Shown: piece by piece, positions 60,330 to 64,000 of the stretch | How the letters are laid out: every line of letters starts with the position of its first letter | How positions within the stretch are numbered: position 1 is the stretch's first letter | Origin: Malus domestica | Taxonomy: Eukaryota; Streptophyta; Magnoliopsida; Rosales; Rosaceae | DNA length: 64,000 nt | NCBI RefSeq assembly: GCF_042453785.1 | Contig: NC_091666.1 | Location: forward strand, 23,952,501-24,016,500 | Direction of reading: 5' to 3' | The notes under the pieces: model-generated | What the model saw: only the letters and a program-made list of their open reading frames with translations | The model's database searches: none | Told to the model about the DNA's origin: nothing | Program-made: the position numbers and the translations under genes

Positions 60330-60594
60330 GTATATGTATATATATATACCTTTGTCCGTCCCGGGAGCTGTATGCATATATATATATATATATATATGTA
60401 TATTTGTTTGCATGCCATCTGTCCCGAGAGCTGCATGCATATATATGTATATTTGTTTGCATGCGTATACGTATATATATATATTTGTTTGCATGCATAT
60501 ATGTACATATATTTGTTTGCCCCCTCATCTGTCCCGAGAGCTGCATGCATATATATGTATATTTGTTTGCATGTCATCTGTCCCGAGAGCTGCA

Positions 60595-60625
<31 letters not shown>

Positions 60626-60630
60626 TCGTT
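60330..60630. repeat. Compound GCATGC/(TA)n tandem repeats
   Basis: About four units of 45-75 bp: CTGTCCCGAGAGCTGCATGC, then (AT)n, then GTATATTTGTTTGCATG. They generate open frames in several phases that are not genes. Confidence 0.88.
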
Positions 60631-60801
60631 TGTCTTATCATCCTTACTAATGGATTTCCTTGTCATACTGCTAGGGATCTTTAATTACGAAGCTTTCAGA
60701 GACGAGGCATTTGGAGTGAGCGGGGCGTGAGCATATTTATGCTTTCTACTACCCAGGTTTTGTGCCAGAGACTGCAACGGGGTTTCGCAGTGTAGTGCCT
60801 T

Positions 60802-63800
60802 TTGATCATAACTTTCCTTGGTGGCGACGTCGAAGTGCCTCTTGTCGCTGCTTGGAAGGACTGTCTCGCAGCTACCCCATTTGCCGTGCTGCTGCTGATT
60901 CATTTTTTTTTCGAGGTCATGGTATTTTTTAAGTGCTTTAAGGGTGGCACCCTTACCATTCTTGCGCAGGCAGGTGACTCGCAAGACAGAGGAACGACGT
61001 TGAAGCTTTACGAGCCCCTGACTGGTCCTAAAGCGCTTGCTCTTCCCGCGAAAGATAACTCCATGCATATTAAGTCGTGGTCTTCCGAAGTATCTTGGGG
61101 TGTGGTGGATTCTGTCCAAGCAGATACGAAGAAGAAGGCGCGCCTCTTGAAGATTCTTATCTTGAATCCGTCGCACCACACCGGTGACAATCATTCGGCC
61201 TCATTTAAGCTTCTTGGTGATCACATCCGCATCGGAGCTATGGCTTGGACTGGTACCATGTCTACCGCTGGAGAGGTCGTTTTTGATGAGTTTTATTGGG
61301 AGTGGCTCGAAGATGTCTTAAGCCGATCCAAGGATATGCTTACCAAGGTGGGCCTTTACCACGCTGTGTATGCATCCTTGTTTAGTTACGATCGTCATCC
61401 TTCTGTTATTCGTGCGTTCTTAGAGTGTTGGTGTTCGGCCACCAACACACTTCACACAGCGCAAGGGGAGATGTCAATTTCACTTTGGGATCTTCACAGG
61501 ATAGGAGGTTTGCCGATCCAAGGCAAGTTTTACGACGAGGTCGTTCCCAGTGCAGAGGACCTTTCGCTCAATAACCGAGGATTGCCTGCAAGTTGCCGCT
61601 ATTTGTTCTGGGCGTATCACAGGCTTTTCCAGGATGCTCGAGGTAAATCAGGCGTGAGGATTTCCTCATGGATCCGATTCTGGTACTGGGAGGCCATGAG
61701 GTATAAGAAGCCTTTGAAGAAAATTGGTCGTAACAAGACCACTAGGCCAAAGGGCGACTCAGACCCGTCCGGTGTTATTGGCGCAACCAGGCGTCGCTCT
61801 TCTGACGAGTTGAGAGCATTCGAGGATCTTGGCATAACACCAGAGCATGTGGAGGAGTCTTACCTGGCTGCTTTCTTAGCTTGTTGGCTTTGTAAATTTG
61901 TTTTCCCCGCAGGCGACGTCAACTTAGTTCGTCCTGAAGTTTTCAAAGTTGCTAGCAAGATGGCTGCAGGTGAGTCTTTTAGCCTCGCTATTCCGGTCTT
62001 AGCCAACATTTACAATGGCTTGAGCGTGGTTTCTGACTCGGCAAACACTGAAGATCGTGCTGCGGTGCTCCCTTACCACTATGTGTATGGTTGGTTGGGT
62101 GAATATTTTGGCACTCATTTTTCTCTGTCGACTCTGGATAAGTCAAGGCCTTCTTCATCGTCCGGAGCCAAGCTAGTTCCTTTGATGACGAAGTATTCTG
62201 GTGTGCTTTCCGCGAAGAGCCTTGACGATTTGCAAGCGCGAGCGCTATTTAAAAGTTGTGAAGATTTGAGGATGGACCCCTTAGCGAGAGTTGGCTCGGT
62301 GCGGCGAGGCGTTGTAGACAACTCGCATCTCCGCTTCTCGGACTTGTCTTATCTTATAAGCCTTCGCTCAGGGTTTGTTTCTTTGCGGCAAGAAGACCGA
62401 TGTATCATCCAGTCATATAGCCCCCACCGTTTCAGCAGGCAATTTGGTTTTGTCCAAAGCGAGCCAGGCAAGTTGAAGGAAAGGAACCCATCGGTATCCC
62501 TGCAAGCCGTGTACATGCATTGGGAGTCTTGTACCCGTTCATGCACAAATGCTGTTATTACGCTGCCGGCCAAGGATGAGTTCATGAGTAATCCAGTGAC
62601 CCGTGTTTACGCACGTTGGTGGTCAAAGACACATTATAAGAACTCGGGGACGGCAAGTGGCACCCGTTCTTCTCACTTAAGAGATGATACGTCGAGAGAG
62701 GGTTGTCCTGTGATTTCTATGCAACTGGTACCCATTGATTGTGCAAGTGCGGCTCCCTTACAAGATAGACCTGTAGCTTTAACTCTTCAACGTCCATGCT
62801 TGTCCCCTCGACATCCGGATGCTTCCGAAGAGGCAGGGGATGAAGGTGACTCGCCCGAAGATGGACTCATTTTGCAGCAGCGTCCACAAGTTTCAACCAA
62901 GAGATCACTTGAGGATGCTCAGGCTGACAGTGATGTCAATTTTCGTCACAAGAAGAAAGAAGCGCTTAGAACTCCTCAATTCGATGACCGTGCGCCATTT
63001 GAGAGAGATGTATGTCCTTTATTTTCTCTCACGATTTCTTCTGCTTTTATCGTTTTGGCTTTTATTTCTAACTTCTTTCTCCGTCTTCTTTAGGTTGGGC
63101 CTTCCCGTCATTTTGATTTGGCAACTGCAGATGTTTATTCCTATACGAGGATGCTATTTGCAGGTAACCTACCTACAGACGGGGATATCGGGGATCCTCC
63201 TGGTGCAGAGCTTGTTCCAAATCCGTCGAACTTCCCGAGTTTGCCACGTGTGGGTGGGGGTATGCAAGAACCCGTCATGTGTCCAACGCCTTTGCCAGCT
63301 AGCTCTGAGATCTCTTTGAGAGGGCCGAATCTTAGCGGTACTGAGCGACTCATCCATCGCATAAGCCTTGGTGCGGCAATGGAGATCAAGAGCCATATTG
63401 AGGCGAGGATTTCTAAGTGTCCACTGGAAGACCTCCCGTTGCTTAATGAGGATTTGTCGAAGTTTGTTTCGGTGATTGACAACCTTAACGTTGATTCCTC
63501 CCCCTTGAAGATCAAGATTGCCGAACTCATGGCCGCCTCAACTGAATATTCTTCCTTGCGTGCTATTTCCTTAGAGAAGTTGAGTCCAGATGTCAGAGCT
63601 CACCAGCTAACCATGATAGACTCCTCACTGGCTCAAGTCTGGTCATTTCAGCAAGCTGTTTCAGGAGATTATCAAGCCACGGAGGCTTCGTTAACTTCTG
63701 TCCAAAGGCGTCTAGATGCATTGGCGCGAGAGCGAGAGCAGTTGGTAGTCGAGGCATTACAACTTGAAAGTGTCCTCGCAGAGCAGGGAACTGCACTTTC

Positions 63801-63954
63801 TCAGTACCAAGAAGAGATTTCACGCCTAGAACGAGAGAAAAACACGACTATAGAGTTACCCATCTTGTCTCCCACCGAGGTAGAGACTTTGAAGACCTTG
63901 GAAGGCTCACTTGGAGATTGCCTTCGTAGCTTTAGAGACATAGTTTTCAAGTAA
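60802..63954 (+). CDS. Plant mobile domain (PMD) protein with C-terminal coiled coil, element-encoded
   Basis: Two exons: 60802-63009 and 63094-63954, joined by a short GT-AG intron (GAT|GTATGT, CTTTAG|GTTGGG), giving 1022 residues in frame. The true start may be a later Met (for example at 60919). The PMD core runs from about residue 155: FDEFYWEWLEDVLSRSKDML, FLECWCSATNTLHTAQGEMS, ISLWDLHRIGGLPIQGKFYD, CRYLFWAYHRLFQD, then AFLACWLCKFVFPAG. This resembles the MAIN/PMD-C family found in plant genes and transposable elements. Residues about 930-1000 form a coiled coil (LDALAREREQLVVEALQLES, YQEEISRLEREKN). It is antisense to the LTR element. Function is unknown; in the family it is linked to silencing and genome stability. 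Confidence 0.75.
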
Positions 63955-64000
63955 TATTTCTTGTAATAAGGCCTTGGAGCCAACTCCTTCTTTCAAAGAA

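Larger units (their letters stand above)
56268..64000 (-). mobile_element. Internal region of the large LTR retrotransposon (runs off the window)
   Basis: Between the purine tract at 56268-56284 and the window end. It holds repeats (56.3-57.5 kb), a coiled-coil ORF (58.3-58.9 kb), a GPAT9-like fragment and a plant-mobile-domain gene. All the intact ORFs are on the plus strand, antisense to the element. Tat-lineage gypsy elements are known to have antisense ORFs between pol and the 3' LTR, which fits. No gag or pol is seen within the window. Confidence 0.6.

Noticed and set aside
60258..60730. Open frames on both strands rich in Tyr, Ile and Cys
   Set aside because: Products of the (TA)n and GCATGC repeats.
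60685..61194. 169-residue minus-strand frame
   Set aside because: Shadow of the plus-strand mobile-domain gene. No family resemblance.

Overview
This window is nuclear DNA from a flowering plant, probably a woody Rosaceae species such as apple or pear. Every gene has GT-AG introns, the intergenic space is AT-rich, and the repeats are plant types: a Cassandra TRIM carrying 5S-rRNA-like sequence, PIF/Harbinger-, Mutator- and hAT-like MITEs, and a Tat-type LTR element with an antisense ORF. The family assignment rests on my recollection of repeat types and was not searched.

Six host genes look intact and could be modelled exon by exon with phases that close: chloroplast ribosomal protein S6 (14.6-16.5 kb, minus), 26S proteasome subunit RPN12 (29.2-31.4 kb, plus), a protein with three DUF2439/ZGRF1-like domains (33.1-36.8 kb, minus), a 70-residue KISH/TMEM167 protein (37.2-38.6 kb, plus, missed by simple ORF finding), an NLP6/7-type RWP-RK nitrate-response transcription factor (43.6-48.1 kb, plus) and a clade II SWEET sugar transporter (48.8-51.1 kb, minus). 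From memory, S6, RPN12a and NLP6 are consecutive loci in Arabidopsis (At1g64510, At1g64520, At1g64530), so this is a conserved block stretched by repeats.

Layout. 0-2.2 kb: decayed Ty1/copia remnant. 2.28-6.02 kb: complete non-autonomous LTR retrotransposon (minus strand, 5-bp TSD) carrying pieces of three unrelated host genes (RBOH, a macro-domain protein, a CYP94 P450). 6-14.6 kb: gene-free, with several MITEs and a four-LTR Cassandra array inside one TSD. 14.6-16.5 kb: S6. 17.6-26.6 kb: tandem-repeat arrays in opposite orientations enclosing an ADH fragment of exons 2-5 with intact splice sites, plus an 823-bp tandem duplication. 27.2-27.8 kb: ALDH2C-like gene fragment. 28.0-28.85 kb: PIF-like MITE. 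29-38.6 kb: RPN12, the DUF2439 gene and KISH, the last two divergent over about 340 bp. 40.5-53.3 kb: NLP and SWEET, convergent, between inverted copies of a roughly 2-kb repeat block. 53.65-54.61 kb: almost perfect 965-bp hairpin with a 9-bp TSD. 55.2-64 kb: 3' LTR and internal part of a large minus-strand LTR element, with plus-strand (antisense) ORFs including a two-exon plant-mobile-domain gene, and a GPAT9-like fragment.

The intact genes are housekeeping (plastid translation, proteasome, secretion, DNA repair) plus nitrate signalling and sugar transport. They do not form one pathway. The most unusual content is the repeated capture of host gene pieces by mobile or repeat structures.
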